64,000 bases of DNA from Glandiceps talaboti (lineage: Eukaryota > Hemichordata > Enteropneusta > Spengelidae). The position numbers and the translations under genes are program-made. Within the stretch, counting starts at the first letter, position 1. Every line of letters begins with the position of its first letter. The stretch spans positions 4,666,579 through 4,730,578 of the forward strand of contig NC_135568.1 of assembly GCF_964340395.1 (NCBI RefSeq), in the 5' to 3' direction. Under the pieces are notes generated by a model. That model saw nothing but the letters and a program-made list of their open reading frames with translations, did no database searches and was not told the DNA's origin. Shown here piece after piece: positions 36,666 through 49,200 of this stretch.

Positions 36666-37287
36666 AAATAAACAAATTATCGTTTTTTAATCTATTTTAA
36701 TTCTCCATAGGACATATGATAAAACCTTTATGGACCACATATGGATTTTGTGTACCTCAGTAGTATGCTTACACTTTATACAGGCTCGCCCAAGGTCAGG
36801 CCCTAACTGTACAACCTTGGTCTGCAAAATCTATATCCAGTCTGTAAAGATTAGTGGCAAATATTGACATTAACAATCAACCGAGATCCTGTACATGTGA
36901 TGTCTTCAACACCTAATATTTAAGACACACATTGTGATTGATTTAATGTGTGACGTAATTTCCTAAATCACTCAAGAAACCTCATGTATTCAATCGATTC
37001 ACAAGGAAGAACACCTTTATCACATTGATTCACTTACCAGTTGATTCAATAACAAAATCGATTTACCAAGCAGTGAAAATATTTAGTTGAGGTCAATAAG
37101 AACATTTTATAAACTGTGTTCTCTATTAATTCTACTAATGGGTTGTGCATATTTCATGATAATCAGCTGATAGATGTTGGACCTATTAACAATAATTGGG
37201 TAGTTTCATAAATATTACTGAAATGTATTCTTCCACGTATGGAATGTATTACAATGTATTACTGCTGACGTCAGACCATGGGCAACC

Positions 37288-37592
37288 CAGAACCTGTTAC
37301 AAACAGGGAAAGTAAACAACTAAATTGGATTAATAACACTTGGCACAGCATTTTGGAACAGCAGAGACTTGTATTACATTCCATGGTTTGATAAGAACAG
37401 CTGTACTTATAGCCTCCTCACAATAGTTCACATTCACAATAATTTGAAGTTCCCCAGGCATTAAAGAGGTCATAAAACTGTTCTAATATCAAACCATGAA
37501 ATATATCCTACAAGCCTCTGATGTTCCAACCTGCTGTGCAAAGTGTTATAAATTTAATTCATTTGTTTACTTCCTTGTTTGTAGCAGGTATG
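37288..37592. mobile_element. Inverted-repeat element, ~305 bp
   Basis: Left aacctgttacaaacagggaa, taacacttggcacagca and attccatggtttgata are inverted at the right as tatcaaaccatg, tgctgtgcaaagtgttataa and ttccttgtttgtagcaggt. Arms ~105 bp. Confidence 0.75.
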
Positions 37593-37617
37593 GTTTGATG
37601 TCGGCAGTTGTATACAT

Positions 37618-37735
37618 GTACATGTTGTGTATGTAGATATAATATAACAAGTTGGTTTTTAATATACTTTATTGATGTACATGTATAATATAACAAGTTG
37701 GTTTTTAATATCCTTTATTGATGTACTTGTATTAT
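37618..37735 (+). repeat. ~58-bp direct repeat, two copies
   Basis: atataacaagttggttttta followed by atat-ctttattgatgtac occurs twice, nearly identical. Confidence 0.9.
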
Positions 37736-38860
37736 ATCCTTGTAATGGATGGAGTTGCTTTTATGAAATCCAATAAATGTGGATTTATCATCTGTTGATT
37801 TAACTGACTACAATAAAGGTATTGATAATATGCATACTGTATATGATATTCTTAATGAGAACTTAATGAAATATAATGTAGGTTGGTCATTCCCCTTATT
37901 CACTCATTCATTAGTGTGATGTCAAACCTGCTGTTAAGGCCATATGAAAAAAAAATATGTGTTTCCAGTAACCTGACTATTAACCCTAATTTAAGCTGCA
38001 GACTCTAGATATTTTTTTTGTTTTCAAAAAGAAAAAATAGTGAGAATCTAATACTACATGTAAGTACTATATCCATGTCTGAGTTAATTTCTTGCCAAAT
38101 CCTGGGGCCTGCCTGAGTCATTGTAAGTTGTCAAATGTTATCCCAGGAAAACCAGGTCTTCAAGACTGTAAGTTGAAATTATACAGTACAGTACAGTATG
38201 CATACACTTTGTAACACTCCATAGCTCTATGAATTTTGAGAAAGTGTAAATTAATTATTGTATTGGGAATTATTTCTGAGAACACAAGTACGTTGCACCG
38301 GAAGAATTCATTTCAGATAATAAATAGATAAAGGGAGATATGCTGCTCATCATCAATTATGAAATTAGAGGTGATATATATAACGCATCAGATGTGTGAT
38401 TATTTTATATTGGTCTTTTCCATCTCTTTATATGAAGCTGTGCTCATACAGCAATATTTGTATTCTTCAGTTTTGATAGCTCAGACTCAGAGTGAAAGTA
38501 AAAGACAACAAAGCAAGGCTGATATTAGCTTAACTGCATTTCTTTATCCATAGTTTGGGTTCCCAGAAAAAAGTATTTTCACCAATTCTTCATTGCGTGA
38601 ACTCGCTACAGTAGAGTTTTGAAAATTGGCAGATTTGGCTGTCACAAGGACTGCTTTTGATTGGAGTGATGCATTATGGGAAATATGAAATGTTAGGAGC
38701 CTCATTCTTTAAACAATGTCCACACAATCCTGAGACAAGCTAAGAGAGCAAAAAAAGAATCTTCTCATGTTGTTTATTCTTTGTAATTTTGTCTTATTCC
38801 AGTGTTTGATACTACTGTACTAGGCTTGTTCTAATGTTTAAGTTCTAGGTCAGATTTTTC

Positions 38861-39500
38861 AGAGGTTGAATGATGCAGGGTTGATTAAAGTGACTTGTCA
38901 AAGCCCCCAAGCCCATTTCTATAACTCTATTTCAGAGAGGTTGCATGATGCAGGGTTGATTAAAGTGACTTGTCAAAGCCCCCAAGCCCATTTCTATAAC
39001 TCTATTTCAGAGAGGTTGCATGATGCAGGGTTGGTTAAAGTGACTTGTCAAAGCCCCCAAGCCCATTTCTATAACTCTATTTCAGAGAGGTTGCATGATG
39101 CAGGGTTGATTAAAGTGACTTGTCAAAGCCCCCAAGCCCATTTCTATAACTCTATTTCAGAGAGGTTGCATGATGCAGGTTTGATTAAAGTGACTTGTCA
39201 AAGCCCCCAAGCCCATTTCTATAACTCTATTTCAGAGAGGTTGCATGATGCAGGTTTGATTAAAGTGACTTGTCAAAGCCCCCAAGCCCATTTCTATAAC
39301 TATTTCAGAGAGGTTGCATGATGCAGGGTTGATTAAAGTGACTTGTCAAAGCCCCCAAGCCCATTTCTATAACTCTATTTCAGAGAGGTTGCATGATGCA
39401 GAGTTGATTAAAATGACTTGTCAAAGCCCCCAAGCTCATTTCTATAACTCTATTTCAGAGAGGTTGCATGATGCAGGGTTGATTAAAGTGACTGAAAGAG
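38861..39500 (+). repeat. 75-bp minisatellite, nearly nine copies
   Basis: Unit: ttgcatgatgcagggttgat, taaagtgacttgtcaaagcc, cccaagcccatttctataac, tctatttcagagagg. The period of 75 is a multiple of three, so one frame stays open for six units (a 25-residue repeat). A 2-bp deletion near 39300 breaks it. Each unit contains a tctatttcag acceptor-like site. There is no ATG in the long frame, so I do not call a gene. Confidence 0.95.
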
Positions 39501-39914
39501 TCAGTGAAGTAAAATGAATTAAAACTGCTAAAAATTTACAACATTGAAATTATCAGACTTTAATAGTTATGCTATGTAGGAGTATATGTACTTATGTATT
39601 CAGAATGGATGTTGTGATGTGACAAGGTTGAGTATGTTATTAGTGATACATTAAGAAAATCATTATCCCTGCTAAGTACAGTTTTACATGCATTCACTAC
39701 AGATTACATCATTAGAATAATATAGAATATTAAAAAACAGTACAATGTTTTTATTACATAATGTAGTGGGTTGTTCCTTATCAGCTATACATGTATGTAC
39801 CAAATAATTGATTTTTTTTTTAAATGAGTAAAGTACTGAATCACAAACACAAACACAGATGTACACCATACATACTGTTCAAAGACACACATAACACACA
39901 AATACAGACACTGA

Positions 39915-39918
39915 TGAT

Positions 39919-39984
<66 letters not shown>

Positions 39985-40005
39985 ACACACACACAGACAG
40001 ACACA
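39915..40005 (+). repeat. (CA)n microsatellite
   Basis: Near-pure CA of about 85 bp with a short AG-CAGA interruption at the right. Confidence 0.97.
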
Positions 40006-40254
40006 CACACATGTACATGTACACATATCCACACACATACTGCTATTCACACAGTTTATACACTAAGGTACATGAGAAGTACACCTGCCATCTACACACA
40101 ATACAGCCATCTACACATAAACATGTATAATGTAGTATGCAGACTTTATATACATGTACTCACATAGGCTGGGCAGGCATATGTACACAGACATGTACCG
40201 GTACATACATTTATGTGTACACACATACATTTGTACACACACGCATGTATGCAC

Positions 40255-40266
40255 ACACGTGCACGT

Positions 40267-40340
<74 letters not shown>
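40255..40340 (+). repeat. (CA)n microsatellite
   Basis: About 70 bp of pure CA, preceded by a GTGCACGTGCAC palindrome. Confidence 0.97.
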
Positions 40341-40399
40341 CTTCATTTATCAAGACATTTTACTTGAAATATGACTTCTGTTCACTTTTACAGTCTAAT

Positions 40400-41230
40400 T
40401 AATCTGCATTTAATAGATGAGAAATTTTAGCGATGGTTAATATGAAAAGAAAGTCAACAACTGGAACCATTTAAGACTAATTAACTGTCAAAATGATGAA
40501 AATGAGTCAGGCTACGAAGTGTAGTCTCATAGAGAGTGAATTAATAGAGTAATGGAAAAATAAATGGGAAACTGCTAAAATGATGTGGACTTTACTCAGA
40601 ATTTACTGTCTGTATAGAAAGGTTATCCACATAAAGTAAATCGGCATGTTTTAGCGAGTATACAAAATGTACTTCTTGTGGCGAAATTGAGCAAACAGAA
40701 ACTTGAAAGAAAATTTACCGCTGTTCAACTCATTTAATCGTTAAGGTGTTTCAGACTACTTCTGAGATGATAAAACGGATTGAATTTATATCAGAAAAGA
40801 ATTAATGTTATTCTACTCCGTTGTACTAATTGTAATTTGTATTATTACAAATGTTATTGAACCCTTAAAAAAACACAGAGGTGTATGTTCCATTAGTTGT
40901 CATGGCAACCAGACGATACTATTGCACTCAGTGGTATTTGATCTTCAGAAACTGTGGGAGATAAAGAAATTGTCTTGAAGCAAAAATGTCCTAGATAAAC
41001 ATTAGTAAGGTATTAAAATATATTTTGAGCTATATGATAGAGAATTTCTTCTGATATTTTGTATTTCCTCTTGATGTTGTGCTTCATGATGTTAATGTTT
41101 ATATTAAATCACCTGGACAGATAAGATACATGTACACATTAGTAGTATACATAATGCATGTACTTTGTATGCTGGTATTGTTAGATGTACATGTATTCTA
41201 ATCTAATAGTCCATGCTGAATACAAATACA
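40400..41230. other. Non-coding, no recognised feature
   Basis: AT-rich sequence without exon-like blocks, inverted repeats or partners that I can see. Confidence 0.4.
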
Positions 41231-41439
41231 GAGTTACAATGTATAACAAGAAAAGCAATAATTGCAGTCAAAGCTTGGAGTCCCCACTGTCCTGTTCTAC
41301 AGTACGTGTAAAGTTTCATATCCTGGAATGATGCTGTCATTGTTCTGTGGCACATACAAATGTAGCATGGCTACATGTATTTGCAGCCTCAAGTCCATGT
41401 TGTCCTTGTATACAAATGTATGGCTACATGTATTTGTCT

Positions 41440-42140
41440 TGAAGTTGAATCCATAGTAGTCCTGTGCTACAGTATAGCATGGCTGTTTGTAGCCTAGAAT
41501 CCATGCTGTCCTGTTCTACAGTATAGCCTGGAATCCATGCTGTCCTGTTCTACAATACTGTATAGCCTAGCTGGAATCCATACTGTCCTGTTCTACAGTA
41601 TAGCCATGGAATCCATACTGTCCTGTTGTACAGTATAGCCTGGAATCCATACTGTCCTGTTGTACAGTATAGCCATGGAATCCATACTGTCCTGTTGTAC
41701 AGTATAGCCATGGAATCCATACTGTCCTGTTCTACAGTATAGCCATGGAATCCATACTGTCCTGTTGTACAGTATAGCCTGGAATCCATACTGTCCTGTT
41801 GTACAGTATAGCCATGGAATCCATACTGTCCTGTTGTACAGTATAGCCTGGAATCCATACTGTCCTGTTATACAGTATAGCCTGGAATCCATACTGTCCT
41901 GTTCTACAGTATAGCCATGGAATCCATACTGTCCTGTTGTACAGTATAGCCTGGAATCCATACTGTCCTGTTGTACAGTATAGCCTGGAATCCATACTGT
42001 CCTGTTCTACAGTATAGCCATGGAATCAATACTGTCCTGTTCTACAGTATAGCCTGGAATCCATGCTGTCATGTTCTATAGTATACAAATGTAGCCTAGA
42101 ATCCATGCTGTCATGTTCTACAGTATAGCTTGGAATCTAT
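41440..42140 (+). repeat. ~34-37 bp minisatellite, about nineteen copies
   Basis: Unit: tggaatccatactgtcctgt, tgtacagtatagcca (or c). Ends 140 bp before MGAT5-like exon A. Long minus-strand frames (YCTTGQYGF-type repeats) are artefacts. Confidence 0.95.
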
Positions 42141-42164
42141 GGATTCTAAATTTGAAGTAATTTA

Positions 42165-42246
42165 AAAATAAAATAAAATAACATTTCGACCTACCTACCA
42201 TATTTTCTGAAGTCATGTTATCAGAAACAGGTTTTTTATTTTATTT
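42165..42246. mobile_element. Dispersed element D1, 3'-end fragment
   Basis: aaataaaataaaataacatt, then gacctacctacc and gttatcagaaacaggttttt match the last ~80 bp of D1. It lies 36 bp before the acceptor of MGAT5-like exon A, so the branch-point region of that intron may derive from it. Confidence 0.5.
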
Positions 42247-42281
42247 TGCCCAATCATGATGATTATATTTTCTATGTTTAG

Positions 42282-42545
42282 ATTTAAAGAAGACAATGGC
42301 AGTACTATTAGACAGCATATTATTGAGGCTATCCAAACTAGAGAAGAAAGTAGATGCAGCAATCAGTAACGGTACACTTGGTACTAGTCTCAGGAATATC
42401 TCACAAAATGACAACCAGAACCAAAGTCAATCACACAACAATAGCCAACCTGCCAGTATTGAAGACACAAAGAGTGAGGAGAAGAGAGAAATGCCAGTAA
42501 TACCAGTAAAGGTTGATGAAAAAAATAAACCAATGACAGCTAGAG
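42282..42545 (+). CDS. MGAT5: MGAT5-like exon A (stem region)
   Basis: Acceptor tttctatgtttag, donor gtaaat. The first two bases complete a split Asp codon, as in the human AYD-LKKT stretch, and one base (g) is carried into the next exon. It encodes LKKTMAVLLDSILLRLSKLE, a heptad-like coiled segment, then a low-complexity Asn/Gln/Ser linker with three N-glycosylation sequons (NGT, NIS, NNS) and an acidic/basic tail. This corresponds to the lumenal stem of GnT-V, which varies in length between species. The exon lies about 140 bp after a 35-bp minisatellite and 60 bp before a (TG)n tract. Confidence 0.93.
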
Positions 42546-42603
42546 GTAAATTTATTGCTTTCTGTTTTTAGCATATAGCTGGGCTAGTGCTATAGTCATG
42601 GTA

Positions 42604-42665
<62 letters not shown>

Positions 42666-42685
42666 TTGCATGCATGCGTGTGTGC

Positions 42686-42722
<37 letters not shown>

Positions 42723-43126
42723 CACGCGTGAGTGTATACATGTATGTATGTGCATGTATGTCTGCTTGTGTGTGTTCATGTGTCATGTGCATGGTTGTCT
42801 GTCTCTGCACAATATGTTAGTGTTTACATGCGTGCATACATGCAGTGTGTCTGTGTGTCTGGGCTGTAAAGATTATTATTGCTATATGCTGGCATGATCT
42901 CAATCCCACAATTGGCTGTATGATAATAATTAATATTTTACACCAAAATGAGAATTAACATTTATTTCTTTAATCATTTCTAGATCTCATCTTGGAGCCA
43001 AATCATGTATGTCATTACAAGGATTCTGACCTGATTGGTTTTGTACATTGTAAAGGCAAGATAGAGGTGAGTTAGACTGGGTCTGCACTTTAACCTTCCA
43101 TAACTGAAGGTTGTAGTATATGGCTG

Positions 43127-43185
<59 letters not shown>

Positions 43186-43240
43186 ATAGCTGTCTGTCTG
43201 TACTACTGTTTTCTCCACTGAAGGTTATAGTATATGGCTG

Positions 43241-43281
<41 letters not shown>

Positions 43282-46200
43282 CGCTGTCTGTCTGTACTAC
43301 TGTTTTCTCAAAAATGGTTGGCTTAATTCAAACGAGATATGTTCTATGTCTGCATTTATAGTTTGATTTATTGCACAGTCGAATTCAGGCACTAGCAAAG
43401 TCCCGAGGGACACACATAGAAAAGTGTCCACATCTTGAATGTAATTCAAATCAGCTCTATGCTAGGGAGTCTAAATATTCTTATCCCTAACTTATCATAA
43501 CCTTTACTCCTTAGCTTGAATACAAATGTGTACCTATCATATAGTTGGTCTACTGTTCTATAATCAGCTATAAAACATCTGTAACTCTCATTGCTCAATA
43601 ACTTTACTTGACATTACAACTAGGTGATACAGCAGGTTGTTGGTGATATGAACAAAAAAACCCACTGGAAATGCCCAGTTCCAGTTAGGATTAATATCAA
43701 CATCAGTTGTCTGGCACAGCTATAGAGTTGGTTGGTTCAGAACAAAAGAAATTATCGTATGTAATGCCAATGGCTCCATTGCAATATCAGTATTAATACA
43801 AAAACCTGGGATTGATACCATGACCTTTAACCTCTTGATAAACTAAATCATTTGGAGACATGAATATAGATGTACATGTATTGTAATGTTTATTATAGTG
43901 ACGCATGAACTCTATTCGAAATATAAATTTGGGGACATGAAATGGTGTTTGTTATAACAGAGTGTTCATTATCACTGGTTACAGCGACAAACATACTTCG
44001 AAATGACTCGAGAATCGAACATACTGACAAAATGTTCAAGCATGTTATTGATTGAACTATTTCAATAAAGTCATTTACATCATCTGCTATAGATAACAAG
44101 CTTATGATACTTCATCATGATTATCAGCCATTTATCAGAAATATTCCCTTTACAAATCTCTTTTTTAATGGAGAACTCTTGTCAAGAAATATCTCTCGTT
44201 TGAAATTACATGACCATCAGGATTAGTTTATCAGTAAATCTACTATCTCCTGATGCCTTCTTAATTAATACATCACTGTGCGTGACTTGTAGTTTAATGT
44301 CATGATTCACATGAAGATGTATCGCCTATTAGCCTACTGGACAGGACACTTTCTTCTGTTGTGTGTGTCTGTCTGTACATGTATCCATATGTTGTAAACT
44401 CAGATATTTTCGCTGCTAGAAAAATTATGATTTTACAGTATTCAGCTACTTCTCAAAGGCTAATTTTTAGTTACTATTACAGACAGGTATATTGTGTGCT
44501 AGAAGGCATTTTTGTCACTACCTATTTGTGCAGGTTTTTTCCAGCGAATTAAAGTCTTTAGCAAAAATTTCCAGATTTATAGTATGTTGCTATGTGTGCA
44601 CTTTTTCTTGACCTTGACTAGACTACAAAGTTATTATCAGTCATATTCTTTTACAAAATTTCATAGGTTTCTTTTAATGGAAAATTCTTGTTGAAATTTC
44701 CACTTGTTTAAAATTACGTGGAAACGGTACATTTTTTCAAGACTTCATTTATTAATAAATCTATCATTTCATGATGTTGTCTTCACATTACTGTCCTTTA
44801 TATATATATATGGATACTTACCAGAGACGATATTAACCTATTGGACAGGATGGGACCTGTACAAATATATCCATATACACATGTTAGTATGGGATGATAT
44901 TATATCTCCTGACCTTGACATTGATGCCAAGGTCAAATGTAATCTACTGACCTCACCATGTAAATTTGTATATAAGAAAAAGATAGAAGTAAAGTTTATC
45001 ATTAGCACAGTCACAGAAACTGTTCTTTGTTAAAGAAAAAGGATACTTTGTGAATTCACATGCTAGATGAGATAGATGCATTGGTTTCACTTTTACATAT
45101 CAGTTATAACATTGCAATAGAAACAGTTTGTAATACATTTACCAGAAGTTCCCTAACAAGTCCTGTATGTTACTTGTGCCTTAGTTCTGATCGATTGTAG
45201 CTCTGTACTGGTAATAGAATGAAACCAGCACATTTTATTTCACATGTCATCCACAAGGTATTCACTCCCTTTTAATACAGCAGTGTCATAGCTGTACTAA
45301 AGATTCTAACAATGTAAACTTGACCTTGATGTGGTATGATTTTCTTTCAGTGGATGAACAAATATTGGGAGACAGATCCTTGTTATAGCCACTATGGTGT
45401 TGATGGTACTGAATGTGCCATAGCGATTTATCTCAGTGAGGTAAGAATTATTCAGTATGTTTTGTATTTTCTCAAAGTGTACCAGGGTTTAGATCACTGG
45501 TTGCAAAGTGTGTTTGTATGGCGATAATGTCCAAAAATATATGGACCTGTGTACAATCTAATAAATAATAGACGGATATTTTGATGATTGGCCAAATGAT
45601 AAATTCTGGCTACATGAGCTGAATGATAGGTGATACACATTGTATTAAAGTCACACGCACTGAGTTGATAAGCTAGATAATACTCGAGTGAAAATACTTG
45701 AATTCATGATACCTCTATTCTGGTTTAATGTTGATGTGCATGCATGCCTTAGACAAATGTTAGAAGACATCACAAATCATTTCCTAGCATTGTTATTACA
45801 GCTGATAGTATAATAGAGTTTCTTCAATATTTAGCATACATGTACATGTACATTAAATTATGTTATAAATGAGGAAAGTAAAGTGACACATGTAGAATTG
45901 AACCCACATCCCCTAAACACTAGTCAGAGTGCTCTAACCAGCTGAGCTAACATACCAACTGGTAGATACCATGAATTGAACCCACGTCCCCTAAACACTA
46001 GTCAGAGTGCTCTAACCAGCTGAGCTAACATACCAACTGGTAGATACCATGAATTGAACCCACGTCCCCTAAACACTAGTCAGAGTGCTCTAACCAGCTG
46101 AGCTAACATACCAACTGGTAGATACTGAGAATTATGTCAGCAATTGTACTATGCATATATACCTAGTTTAGATACAGCAAACACCCCCTCCCCACAAAAA

Positions 46201-49200
46201 TGAAAACCCAAAACAAATCCCAACCATATAAACTCAGCTGTAGTGTGTATATGTCCCTGTAATTGCTTGTCCTAAAATTGATGTGTTTTAATTCATGTTT
46301 TACAGATTGAAAGCTGGTGCCCAGTATTACCGTGGAGGAAAGGAGCAATAAACAATCTATTACATGACCCTACTGCTGTTCCTGTAAGTTAATTTTGGTG
46401 TTGTTATAGTTTCTACATAGATAGCACCATGGATAAGTGTACATGTATTTAATTGTTATCACATTACATGTCATATATTTGTATCAATATATGCACATGC
46501 ATTCCTTATATACAGTACATACTCCAGAATTACATAATATATTTCATGTATTTGTTTTTGATACATTGTGTATATTCTTATATACATTACATTACAGTAC
46601 ATACTCCAGAATTACATACATAATATATTTCATGTATTTGGTTTCGATACATTGTGTATATTCTTATATACATTACATTACATTACATTACAGTACATAC
46701 TATGGAATTACATGATACTGTATATTTCATGTATTTGGTTTAAATACATTGTGTACATTCTCATGGACACTAGGGTACATACTCCAGAATAACGTGATAT
46801 CATTCATATGTTTAGTTTTAGATACATTGTGTACATTCTCATGGACACTACTATACATACACCTCCAATAATCAGTTGTATATAACACCACAAAAAATCA
46901 CATATTATCTAGTATACATGTATAAAGCATCCCAAAATCCAGTGATAGGGCAGGTCAAGCAGTCAATTGCAGAATTTTAGTGCTGTTAACATCAAAAACA
47001 TCAATAGTAGAAGTCTTGACAGGAAAGAATTCAGAAACCACCCATCGGGCGATTAACCATACTTCATATTCGTATAATACAGAATCTCACCGTTATACTT
47101 CTCACTCTATTTATGTATACATATACAAAGTCTACCCAGTACTTGTTGCTTTGTTTGTTTGCTTGTTTGTTCATTTGTTGTACTTTTTGTCTTTTCTTTC
47201 ATCTTATCATATGTGTTCTACATTTGTCAATACTTTCATGATTTTTTTTATTCTTTCAGTTTTATGACCTTCTGCATGCCCCAAATTTAACATTGGTAAT
47301 TTAAAACTGGGAACTAAAAGGATTTGACTAGTTGCAAGACAACTAAGTTATAGAACTACACAAATACAAAAATAGCCATGATGATTATATCAACAGACGT
47401 GTATTTGAACTTTGCCAAACACTTGTACTTCACAGGCCCATTTTTATACAAAAACTTAAATTAATCAATGTAAAAGGATCACTCATTTGACATTTGTATC
47501 CAAATAAGCTGATATTGTTCCTAATGACCGTATTCCAATTATACACTAGTGTTATCTTCATACTATGTGTAGTCAACCCTGTTGCTCAAGCACAGATATC
47601 TGTGCTACCTCTATGGCGTTCATATAAACATGATGACGTCGTGTCCAACGTGATTTTAGTTTAATTTAAATAGACTGGAGGTGGAGTCCTGGTTGTACAT
47701 TTGCATATCGTATCAGTCCTAGATCGTAAAAACGTGAGAACGATGACGACAGCCTGTCAATTTGTGATGGATTACTACTGACATGCGCCATTTGCATTTC
47801 GCTCACTATGGGGGTTGAACCACATTGAATATCTTCAGCAATGGGATTGACTTGACGTAGTATGAAGCTAATGCTAGTGTATAATCAAAATATGGGCATG
47901 ATGAACTAGACTATTTGAATGTTAACATGGCCGATTGATTATCTGTGGGGCACTGAAATAATTGTGATACTCGAACACCACAAAAATGTTAAATGCTGCC
48001 TAACAGAAGGCTTGAAACGTTTTATGTTTTCTTGCACCTAGAATTGTAACAGTCAAACACCACAAGAAAGCTAATGATACCTAACAGAAGACTTGAAATG
48101 TTTTATGTTGTCTTGCATATATTAAGAATTCTAACAGTCAAACACCACAAGAAGCTAATGATACCTAACAGAAGGCTTGAAATGTTTTATGTTGTCTTGC
48201 ATGTATTAAGAATTCTAACAGTCAAACACCACAAGAAAGCTAATGACGACCAACTAAAGGCTTGAAATGTTTTGTTTTCTTGTATGCTTGTTTTTGTTAT
48301 ATTTCTGTCCTTCTTGTTTTTATTAGGGATATGTGACAAAGCGTTGCTATAACATTTCCTCACATCAAGAGTACATATCTATGTCTACTCCTGTGCCTAT
48401 AATAATTTACTATAGTACATGCATGGTAACTATGTTTTGGGTTTCTAGGTGACTTTTGATGGTTGGTGATTGGAGTTAATTACAAATATGTTAGCAAACC
48501 ACCTGATCATGCCAATAGAGTCTGAACACAACAGAGGATATTCATATTCTCATTACCTGAAATAGAATTTATAACCTAGGTGCATCATAAAAATAATGAT
48601 CACTCGATTTTTCGGTTGACACTACATGACTTCTGGCACTGTTCCATGTGTGCCAGTTGCATTACTGTAGGTATATATGAAAGACAACAACTCAACGTGC
48701 TTATTCTATTTTGACTCAGTCTCTCTAGGCATGCGGTAAAATGCTATTACAGGTACTGAGAATTGTGTTTGTCCAAAAAGGCATGCTCATGTGGTTTTTA
48801 CCTCCCATGAACACAAACAGTATACCCTTTTGATTTTAACCACTGAAGAATTAGGCTTGTAATGTACTTATTCACCATTAACATTTGCAAATAATTGAAA
48901 CACTTTGCTTTTCCCTTTGGCACTTCACCCTGGTCTACAACATGCCTCTTCTTACTAGATTTGCCAAATTTGTCAGTGTTGGTGAAAATAACTTTTCTAG
49001 GCTTCATAAATGTGAGAAATGCTGCTTACGCAAACCTTGTTCCCCACTGAATAACATGCTCATAGTACATTGTACACGACTACATAAAGTACAAAAGTTT
49101 TCTCTATGAAATCATTTACAATTAAAATCACCAGACCTGAAACAAACAACATCTGGATCAATAAAACTCTTACCAACAGTGCTACATTTTATCATCTGAC

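Noticed and set aside
38866-39321. 152-codon frame with 25-residue repeats, as a repeat protein gene
   Set aside because: The long frame has no ATG at its start, is a by-product of a 75-bp period, and is broken by a 2-bp deletion. No signal or flanking exon is present.
41550-41995. Minus-strand repeat protein (DSRLYCTTGQYGF-like units)
   Set aside because: Several frames are open at once in the same minisatellite; units change frame at each length variant.
45896-46126. Three genuine tRNA genes
   Set aside because: A and B boxes are present, but the anticodon stem and T stem do not pair and the acceptor ends do not match, so functional tRNAs are unlikely.
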